Source of the DNA: Nocardiopsis sp. CNT312
Lineage (GTDB): Bacteria > Actinomycetota > Actinomycetes > Streptosporangiales > Streptosporangiaceae
Direction of reading: 5' to 3'
Length of the DNA stretch: 64,000 nt
Assembly (NCBI RefSeq): GCF_000515115.1
Contig: NZ_AZXF01000019.1
Location: 62,158 to 126,157 of the forward strand
Part shown: in pieces, positions 26,722 to 35,271 of the stretch
Numbering within the stretch: the stretch's first letter is position 1
Layout: every line of letters starts with the position of its first letter
The notes under the pieces: generated by a model
The model's input: only the letters and a program-made list of their open reading frames with translations
The model's database searches: none
Told to the model about the DNA's origin: nothing
Position numbers and translations under genes: made by a program

Positions 26722-29159
26722 CCCCCCTGCCCCGGCTGATGGTTGCCGCACCCATGACCGGGCAGGGCAAGACCACCGTCGCCACCGGGATCATGGCGGC
26801 GCTGCGCGAGGCCGGGTACGCGGTGAGCGGCCACAAGGTGGGGCCCGACTACATCGACCCCGGCTACCACGCGCTGGCCACTGGGCGGCCCGGCCGCAAC
26901 CTGGACCCCCACCTGGTGGGGGAGGACCGGGTGGTGCCGCTGCTGCTGCACGGCGCGCGCGGCGCCGACGTCGCGGTCGTGGAGGGGGTGATGGGTCTGC
27001 ACGACGGGCGGATCGGCACCGGCGGGTTCGCCTCGTCGGCGCACGTGGCCGCACTGACCCGCACACCGGTGGTGCTGGTGGTGGACGTGTCCCGCATGTC
27101 GCGGTCGGTGGGTGCGCTGGTGGCGGGTATGGCCGCCTACGACCCGGGGGTCCAGGTGGCGGGCGTGATCCTCAACAAGGCGGGATCGGAGCGCAACACC
27201 GCCGAGATCGTCCGCTCCACACGCCTGCCCGTCCTGGGCGTGGTGGGCCGCGACGGGGGGATCTCCCGTCCGTCCCGGCACCTGGGGCTCGTCCCGGCGG
27301 CCGAGCGCGCCGAATCCGCGGAGGTGGTCCGGCGGCTCGGCGAGCGCGTCGCCGAGCAGGTGGACCTGGCCGCGCTGCTCGACCTGGCCCGGTCCGCGCC
27401 CGACCTGGACGCCCGGCCCTGGGACCCGGTTCGGGAACTGGGGGCGGCCCCGGGACGGGGCCGGCCGGTGGTGGCCGTGGCGGGCGGCCGGGCCTTCACC
27501 TTCCGCTATCCCGAGACCGAGGAGCTGCTCACCGCCGCCGGATGCGAGGTGGTCGGCTTCGACCCGCTCACCGACACGGCGCTGCCCGCCGGGACCCGGG
27601 GCGTCTATCTGGGCGGCGGCTTCCCGGAGGTGTACGTCGGCCGACTGTCCGCCAACCGGGGCCTGCTGAACGAACTGGGGGAGGCCGTGGCCGAGGGGGT
27701 GCCCACGGTCGCCGAGTGCGCCGGGCTGCTCTACCTGGCGCGCTCCCTCGACGGCGCCCCCATGGCCGGTGCCGTTCCCGCCGACGCCCGGATGACGGAG
27801 CGCCTCACCCTGCGCTATCCCGAGGCGGCCGCGCCCCGCGACACCCTGCTCACCCGGGCGGGGGAGCGGGCGACCGGCCACGAGTTCCACCGCACACGCC
27901 TCACCCCCGGCTCCGCCGAGGGCGGCCAGGCGTGGGAGATCGACGGCGGGCCGGAGGGGTTCGCCTCACCGACTCTGCACGCCTCCTATCTGCACGTCCA
28001 CTGGGCCGGGCACCCCCGGTTCGCCGCCCGGTTCGCCGACGCGGCCCGGGGGAGCGCAGCACGTCCCGCCACCGCTCCGCTCCGCGCCGCGAGCCGACCG
28101 CCCGGCACCCTCGCGGACCTCCCGGAACCGGTCGCCGAACCGTTGCGCCACCACGGCGACACCGAGGCGCGCGGCGGCCTGCTGGACTTCGCCGTCAACG
28201 TCTACGCCGGGCCGCGCCCCGCCTGGCTGGACCGGGTTCTGCACGAGAGCCTGGACCGCGCCGACGCCTACCCCGACCCCGCACCGGCCCGTGACGCGGT
28301 CGCCCGCCGCCACGGCCGCGAAAGCGCCGAGGCGCTGCCGACGGCGGGTGCCGCGGAGGCGTTCACCCTGCTCGCGCGGGTGCGGCCCTGGCGTCGGCCG
28401 GTCGTGGTGCACCCCCAGTTCACCGAGCCGCACGCCGCACTGGAACAGGCCGGGCACACCGTCACCCCCGTGTTCTGCGCCGCCGGGGACGGGTTCGCGT
28501 TCGACCCCGGGGCCGTGCCCGAGGACGCCGACCTGGTGGTGGTGGGCAACCCGACCAACCCCACCGGTGTCCTGCACCCGGCCCGGGCTCTGCGCAAGCT
28601 GTGCCGTCCCGGGCGGGTGGTGGCCGTGGACGAGGCGTTCATGGACGCCGTGCCGGGCGAGCCGGAGTCGCTGGCCGGTGAGCGCAGCGAGGGGCTGGTG
28701 GTGCTGCGCAGCCTCACCAAGCACTGGTCGATCCCGGGTATCCGCGCCGGGTACGCCGTCGGGGACGCGGTGGTGATCGCCGAGATGGCACGCGCGCAGA
28801 CGCCGTGGTCGGTGTCGGCCCCGGCCGTCGCCGCCACCGTCGCCTGCACGGGCGGGCGGGCGGGCGCCGAGGCGCTGGAGCGCGCGCGGACTTTGGAGGG
28901 CTGGCGCGCCTTCCTCGAATCCGGTCTGCGCGCGGCGGGTCTGCCCTTCGTGCCCTCGCGCGCACCGTTCGTCCTCGTGCGGGCGGGCGAGGGCGTCCAC
29001 GCCCGTCTGCGCGCCCGGGGCGTGGCGGCGCGGCGGGCCGACACCTTCCCCGGGCTGGACGCCTCCTGGGTGCGCGTGGCCGTGCGCCCCCCGGAGACCT
29101 CCCGCCTCCTGCTCGACGCCCTGGCCGGGGAGGTGCGGTCGTGCGCCGACCGCGCCTGA
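26718..29159 (+). CDS. cobB: Cobyrinate a,c-diamide synthase fused to CobC-like aminotransferase
   Basis: An 813-aa fusion. Residues 1 to ~450 are CobB/CbiA: PMTGQGKTTVATGIMAALR (ATPase loop), GHKVGPDYIDPGYH, and a class I glutamine amidotransferase domain with nucleophile Cys in VAECAGLLYLARS (about residue 334). After a Pro/Ala linker, residues ~480-813 form a fold-type I PLP enzyme related to histidinol-phosphate aminotransferase/CobC/threonine-phosphate decarboxylase, with VVVGNPTNPTGVLHP, VAVDEAFMDAVPGE and the PLP Lys in RSLTKHWSIPGIRAGY (about 667). The first activity amidates the a and c side chains; the second probably supplies the aminopropanol-type linker. GTG 26718 overlaps the cobO stop. 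Confidence 0.9.
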   Translation: MTPLPRLMVAAPMTGQGKTTVATGIMAALREAGYAVSGHKVGPDYIDPGYHALATGRPGRNLDPHLVGEDRVVPLLLHGARGADVAVVEGVMGLHDGRIGTGGFASSAHVAALTRTPVVLVVDVSRMSRSVGALVAGMAAYDPGVQVAGVILNKAGSERNTAEIVRSTRLPVLGVVGRDGGISRPSRHLGLVPAAERAESAEVVRRLGERVAEQVDLAALLDLARSAPDLDARPWDPVRELGAAPGRGRPVVAVAGGRAFTFRYPETEELLTAAGCEVVGFDPLTDTALPAGTRGVYLGGGFPEVYVGRLSANRGLLNELGEAVAEGVPTVAECAGLLYLARSLDGAPMAGAVPADARMTERLTLRYPEAAAPRDTLLTRAGERATGHEFHRTRLTPGSAEGGQAWEIDGGPEGFASPTLHASYLHVHWAGHPRFAARFADAARGSAARPATAPLRAASRPPGTLADLPEPVAEPLRHHGDTEARGGLLDFAVNVYAGPRPAWLDRVLHESLDRADAYPDPAPARDAVARRHGRESAEALPTAGAAEAFTLLARVRPWRRPVVVHPQFTEPHAALEQAGHTVTPVFCAAGDGFAFDPGAVPEDADLVVVGNPTNPTGVLHPARALRKLCRPGRVVAVDEAFMDAVPGEPESLAGERSEGLVVLRSLTKHWSIPGIRAGYAVGDAVVIAEMARAQTPWSVSAPAVAATVACTGGRAGAEALERARTLEGWRAFLESGLRAAGLPFVPSRAPFVLVRAGEGVHARLRARGVAARRADTFPGLDASWVRVAVRPPETSRLLLDALAGEVRSCADRA

Positions 29160-30094
29160 ACGCCCGCGGGGCCCGGGCCGCCGGCCTCCTGCTGGGGTAC
29201 GGTGCGGACCGGCTGCTGGGCGACCCCCGCCGGTTCCACCCGGTGGCCGGGTTCGGCAGGGTGGCGGCGGCGCTGGAGCGGCGCCTGTACGCCGACGCGC
29301 ACGCGCGCGGTGCCGCCCACACCGCCCTCCTGGTGGGCGCCGCCGCAGGGCTGGGCGCCGTCCTGGAGCGGGCGGCCGCCCGCCGTCCGGCGGCACGGGT
29401 GGCGGTGACCGCCCTGGCCACGTGGACCGTGCTCGGCGGGCGCTCGCTGGAACGGGAGGCCGACGCCGTGCACGCGCTGCTCGCCGCCGGTGACCTGCTC
29501 GCCGCGCGCCGACGGCTACGCTCCCTGGTGGGGCGCGACACCAGCGCGCTGGACTCTGCGCAGGTGGCGCGGGCCGTCGTGGAGTCGGTGGCCGAGAACA
29601 CCTCCGACGCGGTGGTCGCGCCGCTGGTCTGGGGGGCGCTCGCCGGAGCACCCGGTCTGCTGGCCTACCGCGCCGCCAACACGCTCGACGCCATGGTCGG
29701 GCACCGCGGCGTGCGCTACGCCCGCTTCGGTTGGGCGTCCGCCCGCTTGGACGACGTGCTCAACGTGCCCGGTGCGCGCCTGGCGGGTGCCTGGGCGGCG
29801 GCCGCCGCGCCGGGGCGGGCGCGCGCGGCGCTGCGGGCGTGGCGCCGCGACGCCGGTGCCCACCCCAGCCCCAACGCCGGGGTGGTGGAGGCGTCCTTCG
29901 CGGGCGCCCTGGGCATCCGCCTGGGCGGTACCAACCGGTACGGGGACCGGACCGAGCACCGCCCGGTCATGGGTGAGGGGCGCCAGGCCGCGCCCGCCGA
30001 CATCGGGCGCGCCACGGCGCTGGCCCGCCGGGTGGGCCTGGGCGCGGTGTGCACGGCGGCGGCCGTCGCCGCAATGGTGCCCGGCCGTCGCTGA
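29141..30094 (+). CDS. cobD: Adenosylcobinamide-phosphate synthase
   Basis: A 317-aa integral membrane CobD/CbiB protein that attaches aminopropanol (or its phosphate) to adenosylcobyrate. Family motifs: YGADRLLGDPRRFHPVAGFG, LGRDTSALD-like VGRDTSALDSAQVARAVVES, ENTSDAVVAPL, YRAANTLDAMVGHR, SPNAGVVEASFAGALGIRLGG. GTG 29141 has GGGGAGG seven bases upstream and overlaps the end of the cobB/C fusion by 19 bp. It directly follows the CobC-like domain, whose product it uses. Last gene of the riboswitch-controlled operon. Confidence 0.92.
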   Translation: MRRPRLNARGARAAGLLLGYGADRLLGDPRRFHPVAGFGRVAAALERRLYADAHARGAAHTALLVGAAAGLGAVLERAAARRPAARVAVTALATWTVLGGRSLEREADAVHALLAAGDLLAARRRLRSLVGRDTSALDSAQVARAVVESVAENTSDAVVAPLVWGALAGAPGLLAYRAANTLDAMVGHRGVRYARFGWASARLDDVLNVPGARLAGAWAAAAAPGRARAALRAWRRDAGAHPSPNAGVVEASFAGALGIRLGGTNRYGDRTEHRPVMGEGRQAAPADIGRATALARRVGLGAVCTAAAVAAMVPGRR

Positions 30095-30154
30095 GCCCTG
30101 CGGGTGCGGCGCCGCCCCTGTGTCCTTCTCCGGCAGGGATCACGCTCTCGGTTC

Positions 30155-30778
30155 TCAGCCGTTCACGTCGTCGGCCTCGGTCAAGCGTTGCTGCCCGGTC
30201 CGTTGGTAGCGGATCTCGTTGCGGTTCCGTCCGAGGCTCTCCACAAGGCCTGCTCGCTTCAGCCGGTCCAGCCACCGCAAGACCGTTTGTCTGGGCAGCC
30301 CCGTCCTGGTCTGGATCTCCGAGCGGCTCAGAGCGCCCTCGTCCAGAGCGGCGAGGATCTCGTACTGCGTCATGCGGCGGTCACCGTCACCGACACGTAT
30401 GAAGCTGCCCTGATAGATCCCCATCGACTTGAGGTGGCACGGCTTCTGCGCCGGAAGGGTCTCCGGGATCTCCGCGACGATGAGGTCCACCGACTCGAAT
30501 CTGCGGGTCTTGATGTCGGCACGGATGGGTGGCTCGAACTCCGAGCACTGCGGCCCGAGGTCGGCAACGAGCTTGGCCGCGTCCCTCACCCCGACGGACT
30601 CGAAGCCGCTCTTCTCGTCCAGGCCGAGGATCAGGACGCCGCCCTCCTTGTTCGCGAAGGCGGACAGTGTCTCGTGCGTGGACTTGGGCAGCCTGTCGTG
30701 CGCTCTCTTGACCTCGACGTCGGACGAGGTCGCCACCGAAACGTCGCAGGTCCCGTACCAGTGCGAAGAGTTCGTCAT
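30155..30778 (-). CDS. AlbA_2/Schlafen-type DNA-binding protein with C-terminal winged helix
   Basis: A 207-aa COG2865-like putative regulator. The AlbA_2 (Schlafen-like) domain (about 10-130) shows VEVKRAHDRLPKSTHETLSA and FANKEGGVLILGLDE; the C-terminal ~70 residues are a winged helix (YEILAALDEGALSRSEIQTR, then LPRQTVLRWLDRLKRAGLVE). Such proteins are thought to be transcriptional regulators or defence-associated nucleic-acid-binding proteins; the role here is unknown. ATG 30778 has GTGGAG seven bases upstream. A 52-bp palindrome begins 20 bp upstream of the start and is a likely autoregulatory operator. It interrupts the cobalamin region. Confidence 0.75.
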   Translation of the reverse strand: MTNSSHWYGTCDVSVATSSDVEVKRAHDRLPKSTHETLSAFANKEGGVLILGLDEKSGFESVGVRDAAKLVADLGPQCSEFEPPIRADIKTRRFESVDLIVAEIPETLPAQKPCHLKSMGIYQGSFIRVGDGDRRMTQYEILAALDEGALSRSEIQTRTGLPRQTVLRWLDRLKRAGLVESLGRNRNEIRYQRTGQQRLTEADDVNG

Positions 30779-30797
30779 CGTGCACGCTCCACTGGCG

Positions 30798-30849
30798 GGT
30801 TGCCCATTAGGTTGCCCGCTAGAACTAGTGGGCAACCTAGTGGGCAACC
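30798..30849. promoter_or_regulatory. 52-bp near-perfect palindrome built from four 12-bp repeats
   Basis: Two 25-bp arms (30798-30822 and 30825-30849) pair with only two mismatches around a central AA. The palindrome consists of four copies of CTAGTGGGCAAC or variants, two in each orientation. It lies between the divergent AlbA_2 regulator and VOC genes, as expected for an operator bound by an oligomeric regulator; a cruciform-forming site is an alternative. Confidence 0.75.
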
Positions 30850-30925
30850 TTCGACTGGGCGCCGCATTGTTGTCGTTCTCGGATGGGGATGCCCTGTCGT
30901 GTGTCCCGATCGAAGAGGAGCGAAC

Positions 30926-31348
30926 ATGTCCGTGCGGGTCCGTGATCTCTAGGTCTGCCTGCCGATCTCCGGCCGGGCGGCGTCGATGCGGTTCTACCGC
31001 GACGCCTTCGGGTTCGAGCCCATCGGGGAGCCCGCCGAGGACGGGATGCCCGAACCGCTGATGTTCCGCCTCGACCAGCGCACCGTTCTGGTGCTCGTTC
31101 CCGACGACGGGTTCGACTGGGTTCTGGGTGACGGTCGCGCCCTCACCCCGGCCGGGACCAGCGAGTGCCTCCTGGGTGCGGGGGTGCCGACCGAGGGGGA
31201 GGTGGCCGAACTGGTCGGGCGGGTCCGGGACGCCGGGGGAGGGGTGCTCGCCGAACCCGAGCACCGGCCGTGGGGCTGTGTCGCCCTGTGCACCGACCCG
31301 GACGGCCACGTCTGGCAGGTCGGGGTCGAGCCCGCACCGGAGGTCTGA
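30926..31348 (+). pseudogene. VOC-family (glyoxalase-like) gene interrupted by TAG at codon 9
   Basis: ATG 30926 has a strong AAGAGGAG site and starts MSVRVRDL; codon 9 (30950-30952) is TAG, after which the same frame continues VCLPISGRAASMRFYRDAFG and an intact vicinal-oxygen-chelate protein of about 130 residues (MFRLDQRTVLVLVPDDGF, DPDGHVWQVGV). Family members usually have a sense codon here, and CAG to TAG is a one-base change. Re-initiation at ATG 30986 would give 120 aa lacking the first beta strand. It is either a recent pseudogene or reduced by read-through; VOC substrates are too diverse to name. Confidence 0.8.
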
Positions 31349-31401
31349 GTGCCGGCCCTGTCCGCAGTGGCCCGCTGTTCGCAGCGGGCCACACCTATTT
31401 C

Positions 31402-31474
31402 TCACGGAAGAACTTGCTTCTATTCGTGAGGTGGATCTAGAGTGCATCACGGATAAAACATCTTCTATCCGTGA
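31402..31474 (+). promoter_or_regulatory. Duplicated operator-like inverted repeats and promoter
   Basis: Two related inverted repeats 45 bp apart: TCACGGA...TCGTGAGG (31402-31431) and TCACGGAT-N12-ATCCGTGA (31447-31474), both with CTTCTAT in the spacer. TTGCTT (31414-31419) and TAGAGT (31438-31443), 18 bp apart, form a plausible promoter between them. A dimeric repressor of the TetR or MarR kind bound to both would block the hydrolase gene at 31486. Confidence 0.6.
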
Positions 31475-31485
31475 GGTATGTGCTC

Positions 31486-32277
31486 ATGTCCGCGACCGGC
31501 ACCACCACCGCGCAGTTCCCCGTCCGCGTCTTCGGCGGGCCGACCGCCCTCTTCGACTACGGCGGCCTGCGCTTCCTGACCGACCCGACCTTCGACGCCC
31601 CCGGCGACCAGAACGCCGTCGCCGGGCCGACCCTGACCAAGACCGCCCCCGCCGCGGGTGTCCCCGCCGACCTCGGACGCGTCGACGCCGTGCTGCTCTC
31701 CCACGACGAGCACCCCGACAACCTCGACACCTCCGGCCGCGCACTGCTCGCCGACGTCCCCCTCACCCTGACCACGACCGGCGGTGGCAAGCGCCTCGGC
31801 GGCACGGCCCGGGGCCTGGCCGACGGGGAGAGCGCCGAACTGGACCGACCCGGGGGAGGGACCGTCACCGTGACCGCCGTCCCGGCCGTCCACGGCCCCG
31901 GACCCCGCGAGGAGGTCGAACCGTTCACCGGCCAGGTCGTCGGCTTCGTCCTGACCGGCGAGGGCCTGCCCACCGTCTACGTCAGCGGTGACAACGCCAG
32001 CCTCGACGCGGTCGAGCGGATCGCCGAGCGCTTCGCCCCCGTGGACACCGCCCTGCTGTTCGCCGGCGCACCGCGCTTCCCCGAGATCTTCGGCGGAAGC
32101 ACCCTCGTCCTCGACAGCGCCCAGGCGGCCGAGGCGGCACGTGTCCTCGGCGCCCGGCGCGTGGTCCCCGTCCACTACGAGGGCTGGGCCCACTTCACCG
32201 AGGGCCGGGACGACCTGGCCGCCGCCTTCGCCGCCGCGGGCCTGGCCGACCTCCTCGACTGGGGACAGCGCGGCTGA
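31486..32277 (+). CDS. MBL-fold metal-dependent hydrolase
   Basis: A 263-aa metallo-beta-lactamase-fold protein of the UlaG/YtnP-like branch. Visible: FDYGGLRFLTDPTFDAPG, a metal-binding segment VDAVLLSHDEHPDNLD (SHDEHPDN standing for HxHxDH), VPAVHGP, YVSGDNAS and VVPVHYEGWAHF. It should hydrolyse an ester, lactone or phosphoester, substrate unknown. ATG 31486 has GAGGT upstream; GTG 31471 is in frame but lies inside the second operator repeat. The paired repeats upstream indicate tight repression. It converges on cobK. Confidence 0.8.
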   Translation: MSATGTTTAQFPVRVFGGPTALFDYGGLRFLTDPTFDAPGDQNAVAGPTLTKTAPAAGVPADLGRVDAVLLSHDEHPDNLDTSGRALLADVPLTLTTTGGGKRLGGTARGLADGESAELDRPGGGTVTVTAVPAVHGPGPREEVEPFTGQVVGFVLTGEGLPTVYVSGDNASLDAVERIAERFAPVDTALLFAGAPRFPEIFGGSTLVLDSAQAAEAARVLGARRVVPVHYEGWAHFTEGRDDLAAAFAAAGLADLLDWGQRG

Positions 32278-32326
32278 ACCGGGTCCGGCCGCGCCGAGGC
32301 CCAGCGTCCCGGTGCGGCCCCGGTTC
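32276..32326. terminator. Stem-loop between convergent MBL hydrolase and cobK
   Basis: GAACCGGG (32276-32283) pairs with CCCGGTTC (32319-32326), with an inner GGCCGC/GCGGCC pair. It spans the short gap between two convergent stop codons. Confidence 0.4.
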
Positions 32327-33047
32327 ACCGGCGCAGGGCGCGCACCCAGTCGAAAGCCGACGCCACGTCGTGGACGGTGGGCACCCCGGCCGGGCCCCAC
32401 GGACGGCGCACCACCACGACCGGCACGCCCAGCAGCCGTGCCGCCGCCATCTTCGGCCAAGTGTAGGTACCGCCCGCGTCCTTGGTCACCAGCACGTCCG
32501 CGCCGTGCCCGGCCATCAGCTCCCGCTCACCGCCCAGCCGGTAGGGTCCCCGGCTGGTCACCAGCCGCCAGGCAGCGGGCAGGTCCAGGTCGGGCACGTC
32601 CACGACCCGGGCCAGCACCGCCAGCGGCCCCAGCGCCGGGACGAGCCGGGCCAGCTCCTGGCGGCCCACCGTGAGGAAGGGCCGCTCCCCGAGTTCGGCG
32701 GCCCGTGCGGCGGCCGCCTCGTGGTCGTCGACGTAGTACCAGGCCGGATCGGGTTCCCACCCGGGCCGCTCCAACCGCAGCAGGGGAAGATCGGTGCAGG
32801 CCGCCGCAGCGTTGGCGCTCATGCCCGTCGCGAAGGGGTGGGTGGCGTCCACCACCGCGTCGTAGTCGGCGAGCGCCGCACGCAGCCCCGGCACCCCGCC
32901 GAACCCGCCGACGCGCACCCGGCCCACCGGCAGGCGCGGCCGGGCCACCCGCCCGGCCAACGACGTGGTGACGTCCACGCCCGCCTCCACCAGGAGAGCG
33001 GCGAGCTCGCGGGCCTCGGAGGTGCCGCCCAACAACAGGAGTCTCAC
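32325..33047 (-). CDS. cobK: Precorrin-6A reductase
   Basis: A 240-aa CobK/CbiJ enzyme reducing precorrin-6A to precorrin-6B (dihydro form) with NADPH. Motifs: [43 protein letters not shown] and [21 protein letters not shown] 33047 overlaps the cobQ stop (GTGA). Last gene of the seven-gene minus-strand operon. Confidence 0.93.
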   Translation of the reverse strand: MRLLLLGGTSEARELAALLVEAGVDVTTSLAGRVARPRLPVGRVRVGGFGGVPGLRAALADYDAVVDATHPFATGMSANAAAACTDLPLLRLERPGWEPDPAWYYVDDHEAAAARAAELGERPFLTVGRQELARLVPALGPLAVLARVVDVPDLDLPAAWRLVTSRGPYRLGGERELMAGHGADVLVTKDAGGTYTWPKMAAARLLGVPVVVVRRPWGPAGVPTVHDVASAFDWVRALRR

Positions 33048-34552
33048 GCGGCACCGCTTCCACCGGGGGCCAGCACCGGCAGCCCCTCCGGAGCACCCTC
33101 ACGGGCCAGGCCGAGCAGCGCGCCGGTGTCCACGTGCTCCTCCAACAGGTCGGCGAGCAGATCGATACGCCGCTCCCGGGCATCGGCGAAGCACACCCCG
33201 GAGGGCTCCAGGCCGAGTGCCTCGGCCAGGAAGGCGGAGCGGAAGGCGTCGCCCTCCAGACAGCCGTGCCACAGGGTGCCGAACACCCGCCCTGACCGTG
33301 CACCGCCCGGAAACGCCTCAGCGCCGCCGCCCACCGCGACCCGGCCGTGGTGGATCTCGTAGCCGTCCACGGGCACGCCCCACGCCTTTCCGGACGGCAG
33401 CCCCAGGGTCTTCTCCGCCGTGAAACCGGTACGCACGTCGAGCAGCCCCAGGCCCTCCGCCGCCGTGCCCGGCGCGGCCTCCACCCCGTCGGGGTCGGCG
33501 ACGGCCCGGCCGAGCATCTGGAACCCGCCGCAGACACCGAGCAGCGGACGGCCGCGTCGCACGTGTTCGGCGACCGCCCGGTCCAGCCCGCGCGCACGCA
33601 GCCACACCAGGTCGGCGAGGGTGGCCCGGGTGCCGGGCAGTACCACCAGGTCCGCGTCGGCCAGGTCGCGCGGGCCGGAGGCGAACACCACGTCCAGGCC
33701 GGGCTCCAGCCCCAGGGCGTCCACGTCGGTGAAGTTGCTGATCCGGGGCAGCCGTACCACCGCCACCTTGCGGGCGGCGGTCCCCGTCGACCGGCGGCCC
33801 TCCAGGTCCAGGGCGTCCTCGGAGTCCAGCCACAGCCTTTGGTCCCACGGCAGGGTGCCGTACACCCGACGCCCGGTCATCCGCTCCAGGCTGTCCAGCC
33901 CGGGCCGCAGCAGCGCGGGGTCCCCCCGGAACTTGTTGACCACGAACCCCGCCACCAGCGCCTGGTCCGCCGCCTCCAGCAGACCCACCGTGCCGTACAT
34001 CGCGGCGAACACCCCACCCCGGTCGATGTCGCCGACCACCACCGCCGGCAGGTCCGCGTGCCGGGCCAGCCCCATGTTCACGTAGTCCCCCGAACGCAGG
34101 TTGATCTCGGCGGGGCTGCCCGCGCCCTCGGCGACGACCACGTCGTAGCGCGCGGCCAGGCCGTCGAAGGCGGCGTGCGCGGCCTGTGCCAGGTGGCGGC
34201 GGCCCGCCTCCCAGTCGGAGGAGGACACCTCGCCCGCCGGGTGGCCGAGCAGGACGGCGTGGCTGCGCCGGTCGCCGCCCGGTTTGAGCAGCACCGGGTT
34301 CATGGCGGGTTCCGGCACGGCGCGGGCGGCCAGCGCCTGCACCCACTGGGCGCGCCCGATCTCCGCTGGGCGGCCGTCCGGGCCGTGGCAGACCATCGAG
34401 TTGTTGGACATGTTCTGCGCCTTGTAGGGCGCCACCCGCACCCCGCGCCGCGCGAAGGCCCGGCACAGCCCGGTGGCCACGGCGCTCTTGCCCGCGTCGG
34501 AGGTGGTCCCGGCCACCAGCAGCCCGGCACGCCTCCCCCCGACGGCACTCAT
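33044..34552 (-). CDS. cobQ: Cobyric acid synthase
   Basis: A 502-aa CobQ/CbiP that amidates the b, d, e and g side chains of adenosylcobyrinate diamide using glutamine and ATP. N-terminal dethiobiotin-synthetase-like ATPase ([29 protein letters not shown]) and a C-terminal glutaminase-like domain with Cys in [13 protein letters not shown] and [10 protein letters not shown] 34552 begins [10 protein letters not shown] and overlaps the cobF stop. Length is typical. Confidence 0.94.
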   Translation of the reverse strand: MSAVGGRRAGLLVAGTTSDAGKSAVATGLCRAFARRGVRVAPYKAQNMSNNSMVCHGPDGRPAEIGRAQWVQALAARAVPEPAMNPVLLKPGGDRRSHAVLLGHPAGEVSSSDWEAGRRHLAQAAHAAFDGLAARYDVVVAEGAGSPAEINLRSGDYVNMGLARHADLPAVVVGDIDRGGVFAAMYGTVGLLEAADQALVAGFVVNKFRGDPALLRPGLDSLERMTGRRVYGTLPWDQRLWLDSEDALDLEGRRSTGTAARKVAVVRLPRISNFTDVDALGLEPGLDVVFASGPRDLADADLVVLPGTRATLADLVWLRARGLDRAVAEHVRRGRPLLGVCGGFQMLGRAVADPDGVEAAPGTAAEGLGLLDVRTGFTAEKTLGLPSGKAWGVPVDGYEIHHGRVAVGGGAEAFPGGARSGRVFGTLWHGCLEGDAFRSAFLAEALGLEPSGVCFADARERRIDLLADLLEEHVDTGALLGLAREGAPEGLPVLAPGGSGAA

Positions 34553-35271
34553 TCCGGCCTCCTCAGCAGGGCGATGTCCATGACCCACCCGGTCCGCTCC
34601 CTGGCCCTGGACCGAGCCGCTCCGATCGCGGGCAGCACGTCGCCGACCCGACCGGAGACCAGTTCCTCGGTGTCGGTGCCCAGGTTGGCCCCCCACCACA
34701 CCGACCACCCCTCCAGCCCCTCGAACGCGCTCTCCCCACCGAGCATGACGACGATCCCGTCCAGCCCGGCGGCCACCGCCCCGCCCAGTCCGCGCGCTGG
34801 AACGACGTGCACCGGGCGGCCCACCTCGTGCAGCACGATCCGGTGCCGGGCGGCCAGCAGTTGCGGGGCACTGATCCCCGGCAGCACGTCGAACTCCACC
34901 GGGATCGCGCCCCGATCGGTGATCGCCCGCACGATCCGCAGGGTGGAGTCGTACAGCGACGGGTCACCCCACACCAGGAACGCCGCCGTCCCGCCGCGCT
35001 CGCCCAGCACCCGCTCGTAGGCGGCCACGCGCGCCTCGTGCCACGCGGCGACCGCGGCCCGGTAGTCCGCCGGGTCTCGGTCGCGCTCGGGGTCGGGCAC
35101 GGCCACCAGGGGCACACCGTAGGCGTCGCAGACCTGCCGGCGTACGGCCAGCAGGGCGTTGCCGTCGCGCTTGCGGGCCGCCACCGCGTAGTCGCAGCCC
35201 CGCAGCGCGTCAGCGACCTCGCCCGTGACGTGCTGCGGACCCATCCCGATACCGAGGATCCGTACCCTCAC
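34549..35271 (-). CDS. cobF: Precorrin-6A synthase (deacetylating)
   Basis: A 240-aa SAM-dependent methyltransferase that methylates C-1 and releases acetate, a step confined to the oxygen-dependent cobalamin route. Motifs: VRILGIGMGPQHVTGEVADA, FLVWGDPSLYDSTLRIV, DVLPGISAPQLLAARH. GTG 35271 overlaps the cobN stop (GTGA). Its presence, with CobG and CobN, indicates the aerobic pathway. Confidence 0.93.
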   Translation of the reverse strand: MRVRILGIGMGPQHVTGEVADALRGCDYAVAARKRDGNALLAVRRQVCDAYGVPLVAVPDPERDRDPADYRAAVAAWHEARVAAYERVLGERGGTAAFLVWGDPSLYDSTLRIVRAITDRGAIPVEFDVLPGISAPQLLAARHRIVLHEVGRPVHVVPARGLGGAVAAGLDGIVVMLGGESAFEGLEGWSVWWGANLGTDTEELVSGRVGDVLPAIGAARSRARERTGWVMDIALLRRPE

